From Alphaproteobacteria bacterium (GTDB lineage Bacteria > Pseudomonadota > Alphaproteobacteria > Caulobacterales > Caulobacteraceae): a stretch of DNA of 64,000 nucleotides. Below are positions 44,429 to 54,047 of the stretch, piece by piece; position 1 is the stretch's first letter; each line of letters starts with the position of its first letter. The stretch covers positions 1 through 64,000 of the forward strand of contig JANYET010000014.1 of NCBI GenBank assembly GCA_025359785.1. Reading direction: 5' to 3'. The position numbers and the translations under genes are program-made. A model generated the notes under the pieces. That model was not told the DNA's origin and ran no database searches. It saw only the letters and a program-made list of their open reading frames with translations.

Positions 44429-45037
44429 TCAGTCGGGTTCGGGCGGCTCGATATCGGCGACGACCAGGCCTTTCGGCCCTTCGGCGAAGCGCACCATCAC
44501 GTCGTCGCCCGGTTGCAGGTCTTCCATGCCGGAGCGGCGCAGGGTTTCGATATGCACGAAGATGTCGCCCGGCTCGACATCGCGGACGACAAAACCATAG
44601 CCCTTGGTGCGGTTGAACCACTTCACCTTAGCCCGCTCCAGTGGGCCGGTGGCCTCTGGCGCGCGACGCGGCGGCGGCCGGTTGGCGAGGTCACCGCTGA
44701 GGAAAGCCTCGCGGTCGCCGCGCACGGCGCTGTCGCGCGGACGGCGTTCCGGCAAGGGTGGCGCGGCGCTCTCGTCGATATCGACGACCTCGGCCACCTG
44801 CCAGCCCTTCGCCCTACGGACCACGTCGCAGGTGATGATCGAGCCCTCCAGCGCATGCTCTCGGCCGGAGCTGCGCAGGCTGGTCACGTGCAGCAGGACG
44901 TCTTTCAGGTCTGTCTGGCTGGGATCGTCCGGGACAATGAAACCATAGCCCTTGCCGGCATCGAACCACTTGACGCGGCCACAGATACGCACGGCCTCGC
45001 CCTGCGCATCGATCTGCTCGAATTCGTAACCAGCCAT
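44429..45037 (-). CDS. Double cold-shock-domain protein
   Basis: A 202-residue protein with two CSDs joined by a Pro/Arg-rich linker (about 90-130). CSD1 has [19 protein letters not shown] and [16 protein letters not shown]2 has [35 protein letters not shown]. Both keep the KGYGF RNA-binding motif; CSD1 deviates in RNP2 (VLLHV). Such two-domain CspC/CspD-like proteins are typical of Caulobacter and relatives, with roles in stationary phase. ATG 45037; its upstream region (to 45180) shows no other gene. Confidence 0.93.
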   Translation of the reverse strand: MAGYEFEQIDAQGEAVRICGRVKWFDAGKGYGFIVPDDPSQTDLKDVLLHVTSLRSSGREHALEGSIITCDVVRRAKGWQVAEVVDIDESAAPPLPERRPRDSAVRGDREAFLSGDLANRPPPRRAPEATGPLERAKVKWFNRTKGYGFVVRDVEPGDIFVHIETLRRSGMEDLQPGDDVMVRFAEGPKGLVVADIEPPEPD

Positions 45038-45183
45038 CTGCCCCTCGGCTCGTTACTCCCCGCTCCTGGAAATCGGGTTGAGCCAACTATAACACTGTTA
45101 GGTAACGATGTACGCGTCAACGCGGAAAATGCCCGTGTGAGGGGAATTCGCGAGAATTCATCAAGCATTGAAGAGGCCTCGCG

Positions 45184-45258
45184 TGGCAGTCCCTAGCGGA
45201 GTTGAACCGCTCTCTCCAGGTTGAAAACCTGGCGTCCTAACCGATAGACGAAGGGACC
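45184..45258 (-). tRNA. tRNA-Glu (UUC anticodon)
   Basis: 75 bases including CCA (45184-45186). Acceptor GGTCCCT pairs with AGGGACT (first pair G-T); D arm TCGTCTATCGGTTAGGA; anticodon stem CCAGG/CCTGG with loop TTTTCAA, anticodon TTC; T arm AGCGG-TTCAACT-CCGCT, where the T loop has A instead of the usual G at its fourth position. Confidence 0.95.
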
Positions 45259-45347
45259 ATACCGACGCGAGGGGGCGTCTATATCCGCGTTCAGGAGGGG
45301 GTGCAAGACCGCCGGACACCGCCTTTTGCCGACCTATCCGCCTCGCG

Positions 45348-47189
45348 TCAGGCGCGTCGGGGATCGGCCACGTCCTCGATCTCGAATTCGACACCCTCGC
45401 GACCCTGCCAGTCGTCGGGTTTCAGACGGCCAGCCACATGGATCGCGCCACCCTCGGTAAGCAGGCGCCGGCCGGCTTCGGTGCCCTCCACGCGCCAGGC
45501 CACGGCCTTCAAGCGACCTCCGGAGCCATCGGTAAGCGTCACCCGCACGTGGCCGCCCTTCAGCGCCATCGGCCGTTCGACCCGCACGTCAGCGGCCGCG
45601 AACACGGGCTCCACATTTCCGGGGCCGAACGGGGCCATGCGCTGGAAATCCTGCCACAGCGCGCGGTCGCAGCCGCGGGTGGTGACCAGCGCGTCGATTT
45701 CGATGGCGTCCGCCGCCGCGGCGAGCTCACTCTCGGCGGCCAGGCGCTCGCAGAGGAAGGCCCGCAGCTCCGGGATGGTGTCGGGACGCACCGACAGGCC
45801 CGCGGCCATGGCGTGGCCGCCGCCGGCCAGGAGCAGACCCTCGTCATAGGCCGCCTGCACCGCGCGGCCGAGGTTCACGCCCGGCTGCGAGCGGCCCGAG
45901 CCCTTGCCAACATTGGCGGCCCGGTCGATGCCCACGACAACCACGGGCTTGCGGTACTTCTCGCGCAGGCGTCCGGCGACGATGCCGATCACGCCCGGAT
46001 GCCAGTCGTCCTGCGCCACCAGCAGCATCGGCCCTTCGGCCGCGTTGCTCTCGGTCTCGATAAAATCGATGGCCGCCTCAGTGACCTCGCGCTCGACCTC
46101 CTTGCGGGAGGCATTGAGGAGATCGAGCTCCTCAGCCAGGCCCCGCGCCTCCTCGGCGTCGTCCGTCGACAGCAGCCGCGCGCCCAGATCGGCCCGGCCG
46201 ATCCGTCCGCCGGCGTTGATTCGCGGGCCCAGAATGAAGCCCACATGGAACACCGACGATGGTCCCTGACTTTTCGCCACATCGAGCAACGCCTTAAGGC
46301 CCGGATTGCGCCACGCCGACATCACCTTCAGCCCTTGCGCGGCCAGCGCCCGGTTGAAGCCGCGCAGCTCGGTCACGTCGCAGATCGCCCCCATGGCGGC
46401 CAGATCGAGCCATTGCCGCAGGTCCGGCTCGGGCCGCCCTGCTTGAGAGGGGTCGCTGAACAGGCCGCGCTTGCGCGCCTCGCGGTTCAGGGCGGCCAGC
46501 AGCACGAAGGTCACGCCGGCGGCGGCCAGATGCCCCTGCCCTGATGTATCATCGGGTCGGTTGGGGTTCACCAGGGCCGCGACCTGCGGAATTTCATCGC
46601 CGCGCATCAGGTGGTGGTCGATCACCACCACCTCCAGGCCGATCTCGGCGGCGCAGGCCAGCGCGTCATGCGCCGCGGCCCCGCAGTCCACGGTGATCAC
46701 CAGCTCGGCCCCTTCGGCCTTCAGGCGCTTGAAAGCGGCCGGTGATGGACCATAGCCTTCCAGGATGCGGTCGGGGACATAGATCGGCAGGTCGTGGCCC
46801 ATCGCGCGGAACCACCGCACCAGTTGGGCCGCGGACGAGGCGCCGTCCACATCGTAGTCGGCGAACACCACCAGCGGCCGCCGGCGCTCCAGCGAGTCCA
46901 CCAGAATCTCGGCGGCCCGGTCCATGTCGGCGAAGGTCGAAGGGTCGGGGAACAGCGCCTTCAGCGTCGGGTTGAGATAGGTCTCGCCCTGGTCAGCCAG
47001 CACTCCGCGCGAGGCCATGGCGCGCGCCAGCGGCTCGGAAAGACCCAGGTGCAGTTGATGCCGGCGCACCAGGTCCGCGTCGGCCGCCCGCTCGCGCCAC
47101 AACCGCCCGGAGAGCGAGCGGGTGACGCCGAGATAGCCGAGCTGTCCGCTCCCGTCCGGCACCTGCCACTCCTTGAGTCCTGCCGCCAC
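45348..47189 (-). CDS. recJ: Single-stranded-DNA-specific exonuclease RecJ
   Basis: A 613-residue DHH-family 5'-3' exonuclease. Motifs: VVFADYDVDGASSAAQLVRW (motif I), VDCGAAAHD (II), VVVIDHHLM (III, the DHH), and later ILGPRINAGGRIG (motif V region) and GGGHAMAAGLSV (DHHA1 domain), then the C-terminal OB-fold and GREGVEFEIEDVAD. It trims ssDNA in recombination and base-excision repair. GTG 47189 start. It follows glpX by about 75 bases on the same strand in a recJ-glpX-hom-aminotransferase order seen in other alphaproteobacteria. Confidence 0.96.
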   Translation of the reverse strand: MAAGLKEWQVPDGSGQLGYLGVTRSLSGRLWRERAADADLVRRHQLHLGLSEPLARAMASRGVLADQGETYLNPTLKALFPDPSTFADMDRAAEILVDSLERRRPLVVFADYDVDGASSAAQLVRWFRAMGHDLPIYVPDRILEGYGPSPAAFKRLKAEGAELVITVDCGAAAHDALACAAEIGLEVVVIDHHLMRGDEIPQVAALVNPNRPDDTSGQGHLAAAGVTFVLLAALNREARKRGLFSDPSQAGRPEPDLRQWLDLAAMGAICDVTELRGFNRALAAQGLKVMSAWRNPGLKALLDVAKSQGPSSVFHVGFILGPRINAGGRIGRADLGARLLSTDDAEEARGLAEELDLLNASRKEVEREVTEAAIDFIETESNAAEGPMLLVAQDDWHPGVIGIVAGRLREKYRKPVVVVGIDRAANVGKGSGRSQPGVNLGRAVQAAYDEGLLLAGGGHAMAAGLSVRPDTIPELRAFLCERLAAESELAAAADAIEIDALVTTRGCDRALWQDFQRMAPFGPGNVEPVFAAADVRVERPMALKGGHVRVTLTDGSGGRLKAVAWRVEGTEAGRRLLTEGGAIHVAGRLKPDDWQGREGVEFEIEDVADPRRA

Positions 47190-47265
47190 TATCGGCCCAC
47201 GACGTTCGAGTCGCCAGCCGCCGCCTTAGATACTCACAGCATACGTCGGAATCGGACGTGAGGGC

Positions 47266-48219
47266 TCAAACAGGCCGCTTCATCCGGACTTCGCGCGCGG
47301 TGCGGGTCGCGGAATTCAGCACCAGGGTGTGGGTGTGGACGAAGCCGTCCTTGACCTTGACGCCATCCAGCAGGGCGCCGTCGGTGACGCCGGTGGCCGC
47401 GAAGATCGCATCGGCGCGGACCATCTCGTGCAGGTCGTATTTCCGGTCGAGATCGGTGATCCCGACGCGGGCGGCGCGGGCCTTCTCGTCGGCATTGCGG
47501 AACACAAGGCGGCCCTGGAACTGGCCGCCGACGCATTTCAGCGCGGCGCAGGCCAGCACGCCCTCGGGGGCGCCGCCGGAACCCACGTAGAGATCGACGC
47601 CGGTCGAGGGATCGGCGGTGTTCATCACGCCGGCCACGTCGCCGTCGGTGATCAGATAGACCCGCGCGCCCACGGCCCGCAGGTCGGCGATGATCTCGGC
47701 ATGCCGCGGCCGGTCCAGGACGCAGACGGTGATCTCGTCAGGCTTGACGCCTTTGGCTGCGGCCAGGGCCCTGACGTTGTCGGACGGCGACTTGTCCAGG
47801 TCGATGACGCCGGCCGGATAGCCCGGTCCGCAGGCAATCTTGTCCATGTAGGTGTCGGGCGCGTTCAGCATGGTGCCCTTGGGCGCCCAGGCCATCACCG
47901 CCAGGGCATTGGCCATGGCCTTGGCGGTCAGCGTCGTGCCTTCCAAGGGGTCGAGCGCGATATCGACTTTGTGCTTGCCGCCCTTGCCGACCTTTTCGCC
48001 GATGTAGAGCATCGGCGCCTCGTCGCGCTCGCCTTCGCCGATAACGATCTCACCATCGATGCTGAGCTCGTTGAGCGCGGTGCGCATGGCATCGACGGCG
48101 GCCTGATCAGCCGCCTTTTCGTCGCCGCGGCCCACCAGTTTCCAGGCGGCGATCGCGGCGATCTCGGTGACGCGGACCGCGTCCAGCACGAGGCTGCGGT
48201 CGAGGGTCTCGGAACTCAT
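47266..48219 (-). CDS. glpX: Class II fructose-1,6-bisphosphatase
   Basis: A 317-residue GlpX-type phosphatase for gluconeogenesis. It has AAIAAWKLVGRGDEKAADQAAVDAMR, the metal-binding GEGERDEAPMLYIGEKVG, ALDPLEGT (DPLEGT motif), KGTMLNAPDTYMDKI, LYVGSGGAPEGVLACAALKC, and the final HTHTLVLNSATRTAREV. ATG 48219; the frame is open upstream but the family N-terminus begins here. Lies 38 bases after hom. Confidence 0.95.
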   Translation of the reverse strand: MSSETLDRSLVLDAVRVTEIAAIAAWKLVGRGDEKAADQAAVDAMRTALNELSIDGEIVIGEGERDEAPMLYIGEKVGKGGKHKVDIALDPLEGTTLTAKAMANALAVMAWAPKGTMLNAPDTYMDKIACGPGYPAGVIDLDKSPSDNVRALAAAKGVKPDEITVCVLDRPRHAEIIADLRAVGARVYLITDGDVAGVMNTADPSTGVDLYVGSGGAPEGVLACAALKCVGGQFQGRLVFRNADEKARAARVGITDLDRKYDLHEMVRADAIFAATGVTDGALLDGVKVKDGFVHTHTLVLNSATRTAREVRMKRPV

Positions 48220-48257
48220 GTCTTCAGCGTCTCCCGCCAGGTCGGCGCCTGGCCATT

Positions 48258-49577
48258 TTAAATTCGAGCGATGCGTAGCAGGCGCGGACGGTCCAGCACA
48301 GCCGGCAGCGCGGCAATCCGCTCGATGGCCGCCTTCAGCACGGATTCGGCCACCGCGTGGGTGGTCAGGACGATCGGCACGCCGCCTTTGAGCGAATCCG
48401 GTGCGTTTTCCACGGGCTTCTGCAGGAAGCTCTCGATGGAGACGCCGGCCTCGGCCAGGGTCTCGGAGACCGCGGCGATCACACCCGGCTCGTCCTTCAC
48501 CGTCAGGCGCAGGTAGGCGCGGCCTATGCTCTTTGACGGATCGACCGGCGTGAAGGGCGCAAGGTCGGCGGCCGGCGCCTGGAAGACCGGTCGCCGGGCG
48601 CCGGTCATCACGTCGGCGATGTCGGCGGCAACCGCGGCGGCGGTCGGCCCTGCCCCGGCGCCTGGGCCCTGGACGAAGATGCGTCCGGTCCGCGCGCCCT
48701 CGATGAACAGGGCGTTCAGCGCGCCGCCAGCCTGGGCCAGCGGATGGGCGAGCGGGGCCAGCGAGGGATGCACCCGCACCAGCACGCCGTCCGGCGAGCG
48801 GTCGGCCGAGGCCACCAGCTTTATGCGATAACCCAGGTCGCGACAGAGCTGGATATCGAGCAGCTCGACGCCGGCGATGCCCTCGATCTCGGCGGCGGCG
48901 TAGTTGGGCGCGCACCCGAAGGCCAGAGCCGCCAGGATCGAGATCTTGTGGGCGGCGTCGAACCCGCCCACGTCCATGGTCGGATCGGCCTCGGCGTACC
49001 CCAGCCGCTGGGCCTCGGCGAGGACATCGGCGAAGGCTCGGCCCGTCGCCTCCATCTCGGTCAGGATGTAGTTGCACGTGCCGTTGAGGATGCCGGCGAT
49101 CGAGCGGATTTCGTCGCCCACCAAGGCCTCGCGGACCATCTTCACGGCCGGCACGCCGCCCATCACCGCGGCCTCGAACAGCAGCGGGACGTCCATCGCC
49201 TCGGCCAGCTCCGCCAACTCGCGGCCATGCTCGGCGATGAGCGCCTTGTTCGCGGTCACCACCGGCTTGCCAGCCTTCAGCGCCGCCTCGACGGCGGCCT
49301 TCGCCGGCCCGTCGGACCCGCCGATCAGCTCGACGAACAGGTCTGTTTCGTCCCAGGTGGCCAACGCCACCGGGTCGTCGAACCAGGTCAGGCCGGAGAT
49401 ATCGACGGGTCTCGGGCGCGAGCGCGAGCGGGCCGAAACGCCGTGCACATAGACCCGCCCGCCGGCCGGCGCGAAGACCGGGTTACCCTCCAGAAAGCTG
49501 ATCAGCCCCGCGCCGACCGTGCCCAGACCGGCGACGCCCACACGCCACGGCTTGCGGTCGCTCATGTCGTCGCTCAT
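48258..49577 (-). CDS. hom: Homoserine dehydrogenase
   Basis: A 439-residue enzyme of the aspartate pathway: NAD(P) domain with VAGLGTVGAG and VVTANKALIAEHG, the catalytic part with GILNGTCNYILTEME, FADVLAEAQRLGYAEADPTMDVGGFDAAHKISILAALAF, and a C-terminal ACT domain (AYLRLTVKDEPGVIAAVSETLAEAGVSIESFLQKP) likely giving threonine feedback. ATG 49577 overlaps the aminotransferase stop (ATGA); ATG 49565 is an alternative. Confidence 0.95.
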   Translation of the reverse strand: MSDDMSDRKPWRVGVAGLGTVGAGLISFLEGNPVFAPAGGRVYVHGVSARSRSRPRPVDISGLTWFDDPVALATWDETDLFVELIGGSDGPAKAAVEAALKAGKPVVTANKALIAEHGRELAELAEAMDVPLLFEAAVMGGVPAVKMVREALVGDEIRSIAGILNGTCNYILTEMEATGRAFADVLAEAQRLGYAEADPTMDVGGFDAAHKISILAALAFGCAPNYAAAEIEGIAGVELLDIQLCRDLGYRIKLVASADRSPDGVLVRVHPSLAPLAHPLAQAGGALNALFIEGARTGRIFVQGPGAGAGPTAAAVAADIADVMTGARRPVFQAPAADLAPFTPVDPSKSIGRAYLRLTVKDEPGVIAAVSETLAEAGVSIESFLQKPVENAPDSLKGGVPIVLTTHAVAESVLKAAIERIAALPAVLDRPRLLRIARI

Positions 49578-50794
49578 TGGGCGGCCAGGGCGTTGTGGTG
49601 GCGGGCCAGGATCTCGTCGGACTGGCTCAGGAACTTCTTCACGTTGCGGGCGGCCTGGCGGATACGGTTCTCGTTTTCCACCAGTCCCACGCGGACATAG
49701 CCCTCGCCGTATTCGCCGAAGCCCACGCCCGGCGCCACCGCCACGCCGGCTTCCTCAATCAGCAGTTTCGAGAACAGCAGAGAACCAGCCTCCTTGAACG
49801 GCTCGGGAACCGGGGCCCAGGCGAACATCGAGGCGCTGGGCGACGGGATGTCCCAACCGGCCCGCTTCATGGTTTCAACCAGCACATCGCGCCGGGATTT
49901 GTAGATCGCGCGGATTTCGTCGACGCAATCCTGCGGGCCGTTCAGGGCCGCCGCCGCCGCCACCTGGATCGGGGTATAGGCGCCGTAGTCCAGATAGGAT
50001 TTCACCCGCGCGAGCGCCGCGCAGATCCGCGCGTTGCCCACCACCATGCCGACCCGCCAGCCGGCCATGGCGTAGGTCTTGGAAAGCGAATTGACCTCGA
50101 CGGCGATATCCTTGGCGCCCTCGATCTGCAGCACCGACGGCGGCGGATTGTCGTCGAAGTAGATCTCCGAATAGGCGATGTCGGAGATCACCAGCATGTC
50201 GTGCTTCTTCGCCAGCGCGATAGCGTCCCGGTAGAAGTCGAGATCGACGCACTGGGCGGTGGGGTTCGAGGGATAGGAGAGAATCAATACGGTCGGCGGC
50301 GGGGCGGAATGCTTCACCGCCCGGCTGACGCCAGCCAGATACTCCTCAGGCGACAGCGCCGGCACGTGGCGGATCACCCCGCCGGCCATGATGAAGCCAT
50401 AGGCGTGGATCGGATAGGCGGGGTTCGGACAGACGATCACGTCGCCCGGCGCGGTGAGCGCCTGGGCGAGGTTCGCGAAGCCCTCCTTGGACCCCAGGGT
50501 GGCGATCACCTCGGTGTCGGGGTTCAGCTTTACGCCGAAGCGGCGGTCGTAATAGCCGGCCATGGCCTTGCGCAGGCCGACGATGCCCTTCGAGGCCGAA
50601 TAGCGCCCGGCCTTTGGGTCGCGCGCGGTCTCGACCAGCTTGTCGACGATGTGCTTGGGCGTTGGCATGTCGGGATTGCCCATGCCGAAGTCGATGATGT
50701 CCGTACCCTCGGCGCGCAGGCGCGCCTTGATGCGGTTGACCTCCTCGAGGACGTAGGGCGGGAGGCGTCGGATGCGGTGGAAATCAGGGGTCAT
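49574..50794 (-). CDS. Class I aminotransferase, AlaC / LL-DAP-aminotransferase-like
   Basis: A 406-residue fold-type I PLP enzyme. FHRIRRLPPYVLEEVNRIKARLRAEGTDIIDFGMGNPDMPTPKHIVD, LSYPSNPTAQCVDLDFY, SDIAYSEIYFDD and the PLP lysine K239 in SLSKTYAMAGWRVGMVVGN are present, the spelling of AlaC-type alanine transaminases and related LL-diaminopimelate aminotransferases. The tight overlap with hom suggests a role in amino-acid synthesis next to the aspartate pathway. ATG 50794 is preferred; the frame is open to 50887. Confidence 0.88.
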   Translation of the reverse strand: MTPDFHRIRRLPPYVLEEVNRIKARLRAEGTDIIDFGMGNPDMPTPKHIVDKLVETARDPKAGRYSASKGIVGLRKAMAGYYDRRFGVKLNPDTEVIATLGSKEGFANLAQALTAPGDVIVCPNPAYPIHAYGFIMAGGVIRHVPALSPEEYLAGVSRAVKHSAPPPTVLILSYPSNPTAQCVDLDFYRDAIALAKKHDMLVISDIAYSEIYFDDNPPPSVLQIEGAKDIAVEVNSLSKTYAMAGWRVGMVVGNARICAALARVKSYLDYGAYTPIQVAAAAALNGPQDCVDEIRAIYKSRRDVLVETMKRAGWDIPSPSASMFAWAPVPEPFKEAGSLLFSKLLIEEAGVAVAPGVGFGEYGEGYVRVGLVENENRIRQAARNVKKFLSQSDEILARHHNALAAQ

Positions 50795-50919
50795 GTGAAG
50801 GATCTTGCGCCGCGAGGGCCCGGTTGCGGCTTTTTCGAGAGCGGAGGAAGGCCTTGGTCGTCTCCGGGCAGGAGCCATCCAAGCCATGGTTCTATGAATT
50901 TTCTGCCTCCGCAGGCCCT

Positions 50920-51378
50920 TTATCGCTTGGGCGGCGGAGGCGGCGTAGCTCGGGCCTTCAGGTCCTTGGCGAACGCCGCGGTGTCGGCCGGCTGTGCGGG
51001 CGGCAACAGGGGACCCGCCGCGCTGCGGACCGCGTCGGCGAAGGTGTCGGACTGGGTCAGCGTCCAGGTCCCATCGGCGGTGGCCGCGATCACAGCCGCC
51101 GCGTCCTTCTCAATCGCCGCGGCCTGCTGGCCATATTGGCGATGCGGACGCACGTCTTTCGGGAAGGTTGGAATGCTACGAAAGGTCGGATAGCCGGCGT
51201 CGGCGTGAACGCTCTTGGCGACCTCGGCCGCCACCGGCGAGCGCGGATCGACCTTGGCGTCCTCGAACGGATTGCCGACGCAGGCGGCCAGCAGGGCGCA
51301 CACAGCCGTGCTCGCCAACAGCTTCGCAGCCCTGCGGGTTTGACGGAGGTTCACAAAAAGGCTCGACCGAACATGCAT
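50920..51378 (-). CDS. Small lipoprotein of unknown function
   Basis: A 152-residue protein with a lipoprotein signal ending in LLAAC (C33), with a rather long N-terminus before the hydrophobic part (RSSLFVNLRQTRRAAKLLASTAVCALLAAC). The mature part has DPRSPVAAEVAKSVHADAGYPTFRSIPTFPKDVRP and a Pro-rich end (ATPPPPPKR). Such short lipoproteins of the 'YPTFADIPxxPxxxR' type occur across Caulobacterales without assigned function. Divergent from phaC across 75 bases, with which it may share a control region. Confidence 0.75.
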   Translation of the reverse strand: MHVRSSLFVNLRQTRRAAKLLASTAVCALLAACVGNPFEDAKVDPRSPVAAEVAKSVHADAGYPTFRSIPTFPKDVRPHRQYGQQAAAIEKDAAAVIAATADGTWTLTQSDTFADAVRSAAGPLLPPAQPADTAAFAKDLKARATPPPPPKR

Positions 51379-51453
51379 TTTCCGGTCCGGTCTTAAGCGA
51401 TGATCGAGACAGGCGAAAGGGCGCGTGCGCTTTCGTCAGCGGAGGAACGGACC

Positions 51454-53463
51454 ATGAGCGGGCAAACCTCGCCGACCAAAGCCGCCAAGGCAAAGGCCAC
51501 GAAGGGCTCAAAGGCGGGCGGCAAGTCGAAAGCCAAGGCCGCCAAGGCGGCGAAACAGGCGGCGCCAAAGGCCGCCAACCTCGCCGCGCCGCCGCCAGCT
51601 CAGCCTTCCCCAACCGCCGCCAGCGCGCCATCTGCCTTCGCCGTGCCTCCCGCCTTCGCAATGCCCAACATGGACATGGCAGCGATGACCGCTGAGCAGC
51701 GCGCCGTGGTCGAAAAACTCTCGATGAACCTCGCGCGCGCCGCACTCACCGCTCAGGGCGCGATCGCCGAGATGGCGCTGCGCCAGGCCGAGCGGCCCGC
51801 GGCGCTGTCGCCGGACCCCTTCCACGTCGCCCCGGCCCTGACCGAGGTGATCGGCCGCCTGGCCGCCCAGCCCGACCGGATGATGCGGGCTCAGGCCGAC
51901 CTTTTTTCGCAATATCTCGAGCTGTGGCAGGCCACGGCGCGCCGGATGGGCGGCGAGCGGCCCGATCCGGTGGCGACACCCGCCAAGGGCGACAAGCGAT
52001 TCGCCGATCCTGACTGGGCCGAGAACCCGGTCTTCGACGTGATCAAACAGTCCTACCTGCTCACCGCCAACTGGATGAACACTCTGGTGGCCGAGGTGAA
52101 CGATATCGACCCGATGGAAAAGCGCCGGGTCGAATTCTTCATGAAGATGCTCACCGACGCCTTCTCGCCGTCGAATTTCCTGGCGTCCAACCCGGCCGCC
52201 CTGCGCGAGGTGATGGCGACGGGTGGCGAGAGCCTCGTGAAGGGCATGCAGAACTTCGCCGCCGACCTCGACCGCGGCGGCGGGCAGCTGTCCATCGCCC
52301 AGACCGACTACGAGATGTTCAAGATCGGCGAGAATGTCGCGACCGCGCCGGGAAAGGTCGTGTTCCGCAACGAAATCATCGAGCTGCTGCAATTTTCTCC
52401 CACGACGGAGAGCGTCTGCGAAATCCCGCTGGTGATCTTCCCGCCGTGGATCAACAAGTTCTACATCCTCGACCTGCGGCCCGAGAATTCGATGATCCGC
52501 TGGCTGGCGGACCAGGGGATCACGGTGTTCGTCGCCTCGTGGGTCAACCCGACCGCCGAACTCGCCGGCCGCACCTTCGAAGACTACATGCGCGAAGGCA
52601 TCTACGAGGGCACCCAGGCGGCGATGGACCAGTGCGGCGTCGATCGGGTCAACACCGTCGGCTACTGCATCGGCGGCACTCTGCTCTCCTCCACGCTGGC
52701 TCACATGGCGGCCAAGAACGACAAGCGGATCGCCTCGGCCACCTTCTTCGCCGCGCAACAGGATTTCTCCGAGGCCGGCGACCTGCTGCTGTTCACCAAC
52801 GAGGACTGGCTTGCGACGCTGGAGCAGAAAATGGACGAGGGCGGCGGCGTCCTCTCCGGCCAGACCATGGCCGACACCTTCAACTCGCTGCGCGCCAATG
52901 ACCTGATCTGGTCGTTCTTTGTGAACAACTATCTGCTGGGCAAGGAGCCCAAGCCCTTCGACCTGCTGTTCTGGAACTCCGATCAGACGCGGATGCCGAA
53001 GACGCTGCACATGTACTACCTGCGCAAATTCTACGGCGAGAACGCGCTGGCGAAGGGCGAGCTGGTGCTCGACAACGTCCAGCTCGACCTCGGTAAGGTG
53101 ATGACCCCGATCTATGTGCAATCCTCGAAGGAAGACCACATCGCCCCGGCCCGCTCGGTCTACAAGGGCGCCAAGCTGTTCGGTGGGCCGGTCAATTTCA
53201 CGCTGGCGGGCTCCGGCCATATCGCCGGCGTGATCAATGCCCCGGTCGCTCAGAAGTACCAGCACTGGACCAACGACAAGCTGCCGGCCGCGCTGGACGA
53301 ATGGCAGGCCGACGCGACGGAGACCGCAGGCTCCTGGTGGCCCCACTGGATCGGCTGGCTGAAGGGCCATTCCGGTGACCAGGTCGCGGCCCGCGATCCC
53401 GCCCAGGGCAAGTTCAAACCCCTGGGCGACGCACCGGGGACCTATGTGAAGGTCAAGAGCTAG
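51454..53463 (+). CDS. phaC: Class I poly(3-hydroxyalkanoate) synthase with Lys/Ala-rich N-terminal tail
   Basis: A 669-residue PHA polymerase. The catalytic alpha/beta-hydrolase core has the lipase-like box GYCIGGTLL with C405, D561 (SSKEDHIAP) and H589 (GSGHIAGVIN), and the PPWINKFYILDL and FNSLRANDLIWSFFVNNYLLG blocks. The N-terminal 45 residues are dominated by AAK/KAK repeats like histone H1 or PhaM-type tails, followed by a Pro/Ala linker to about 70. This makes it about 70-80 residues longer than typical class I enzymes. GGAGGAA lies six bases before ATG 51454. No phaA/B, phasin or phaR in the window. Confidence 0.94.
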   Translation: MSGQTSPTKAAKAKATKGSKAGGKSKAKAAKAAKQAAPKAANLAAPPPAQPSPTAASAPSAFAVPPAFAMPNMDMAAMTAEQRAVVEKLSMNLARAALTAQGAIAEMALRQAERPAALSPDPFHVAPALTEVIGRLAAQPDRMMRAQADLFSQYLELWQATARRMGGERPDPVATPAKGDKRFADPDWAENPVFDVIKQSYLLTANWMNTLVAEVNDIDPMEKRRVEFFMKMLTDAFSPSNFLASNPAALREVMATGGESLVKGMQNFAADLDRGGGQLSIAQTDYEMFKIGENVATAPGKVVFRNEIIELLQFSPTTESVCEIPLVIFPPWINKFYILDLRPENSMIRWLADQGITVFVASWVNPTAELAGRTFEDYMREGIYEGTQAAMDQCGVDRVNTVGYCIGGTLLSSTLAHMAAKNDKRIASATFFAAQQDFSEAGDLLLFTNEDWLATLEQKMDEGGGVLSGQTMADTFNSLRANDLIWSFFVNNYLLGKEPKPFDLLFWNSDQTRMPKTLHMYYLRKFYGENALAKGELVLDNVQLDLGKVMTPIYVQSSKEDHIAPARSVYKGAKLFGGPVNFTLAGSGHIAGVINAPVAQKYQHWTNDKLPAALDEWQADATETAGSWWPHWIGWLKGHSGDQVAARDPAQGKFKPLGDAPGTYVKVKS

Positions 53464-53489
53464 ACCTTGCCGCGCCCAGCGGAGCCGCG

Positions 53490-54017
53490 ATGAACCCCCT
53501 GACGCCCTGCGATGTTCCGGCCGACAGCGCGATCGGGCGCGAGGTCGTCGAGGCCGCGTATTTTCGCGATTCCTACCGCGCGCCGCTGTCCCGCGGAGAC
53601 CTTGGGATCGTGCCCGTCTATGCGGCGATCTTCGGCCATTCCCCGCTGGTCGTGAAACTGCTGCTGGTCGCGCGGAACGCGGTGGCCGGCCTCGCGGGCC
53701 TGGAGGTCCCGGCCGTGCGGGACGTCATGAGGTTCCAGCTGCGCGAGCCCTACGGCGTCGGCGACAAGATCGGGCCGTGGCCGATCTTTGCCATTGATGC
53801 GGCCGAGATCGTCGCCGGACGGGACAACAAACACCTCGACTTCAGAGTGTCGGTGCTGAAGGCGACGGACCAAGACGGTCGGGCGAGCGTGACGGTGTCG
53901 ACCGTCTGTTCGACCCACAATCTGGCTGGCAAAATCTACCTGTTCTTCGTCGTGCCGTTCCACCGGTTCGGGGTGCAGGCGCTGATTTCAAGGGCGGTCG
54001 CGGCGCGGCGGCTGTGA
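53490..54017 (+). CDS. DUF2867-like protein
   Basis: A 175-residue cytoplasmic protein without signal or membrane helix. The spelling YFRDSYRAPLSRGDLGIVPVYAAIFGHSPLVVKLLLVARNAVAGLAG and KHLDFRVSVLKATDQDGRASVTVSTVCSTHNLAGKIYLFFVVPFHRFGV is that of DUF2867, a group of START-like folded proteins of unknown function. It begins 27 bases after phaC and may be co-transcribed, which could mean a link with PHA or lipid metabolism (inference). Confidence 0.75.
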   Translation: MNPLTPCDVPADSAIGREVVEAAYFRDSYRAPLSRGDLGIVPVYAAIFGHSPLVVKLLLVARNAVAGLAGLEVPAVRDVMRFQLREPYGVGDKIGPWPIFAIDAAEIVAGRDNKHLDFRVSVLKATDQDGRASVTVSTVCSTHNLAGKIYLFFVVPFHRFGVQALISRAVAARRL

Positions 54018-54047
54018 TCGGCGAGGTTACTAACGTTTAATGCCCAC

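Noticed and set aside
45144..45159. Two GAATTC sites 10 bases apart upstream of the cold-shock gene as an operator
   Set aside because: Short restriction-site-like repeat without other support; chance is likely enough.
48220..49077. N-terminal extension of glpX into hom
   Set aside because: glpX proteins begin at MSSETLDRSLVLDAVRVTE; the upstream frame is out of frame with hom and Arg/Gly-rich.
51508..53370. 620-codon open frame opposite phaC
   Set aside because: Mirror frame of a real, motif-complete gene; His/Gln/Gly-rich translation without domains or start signals.
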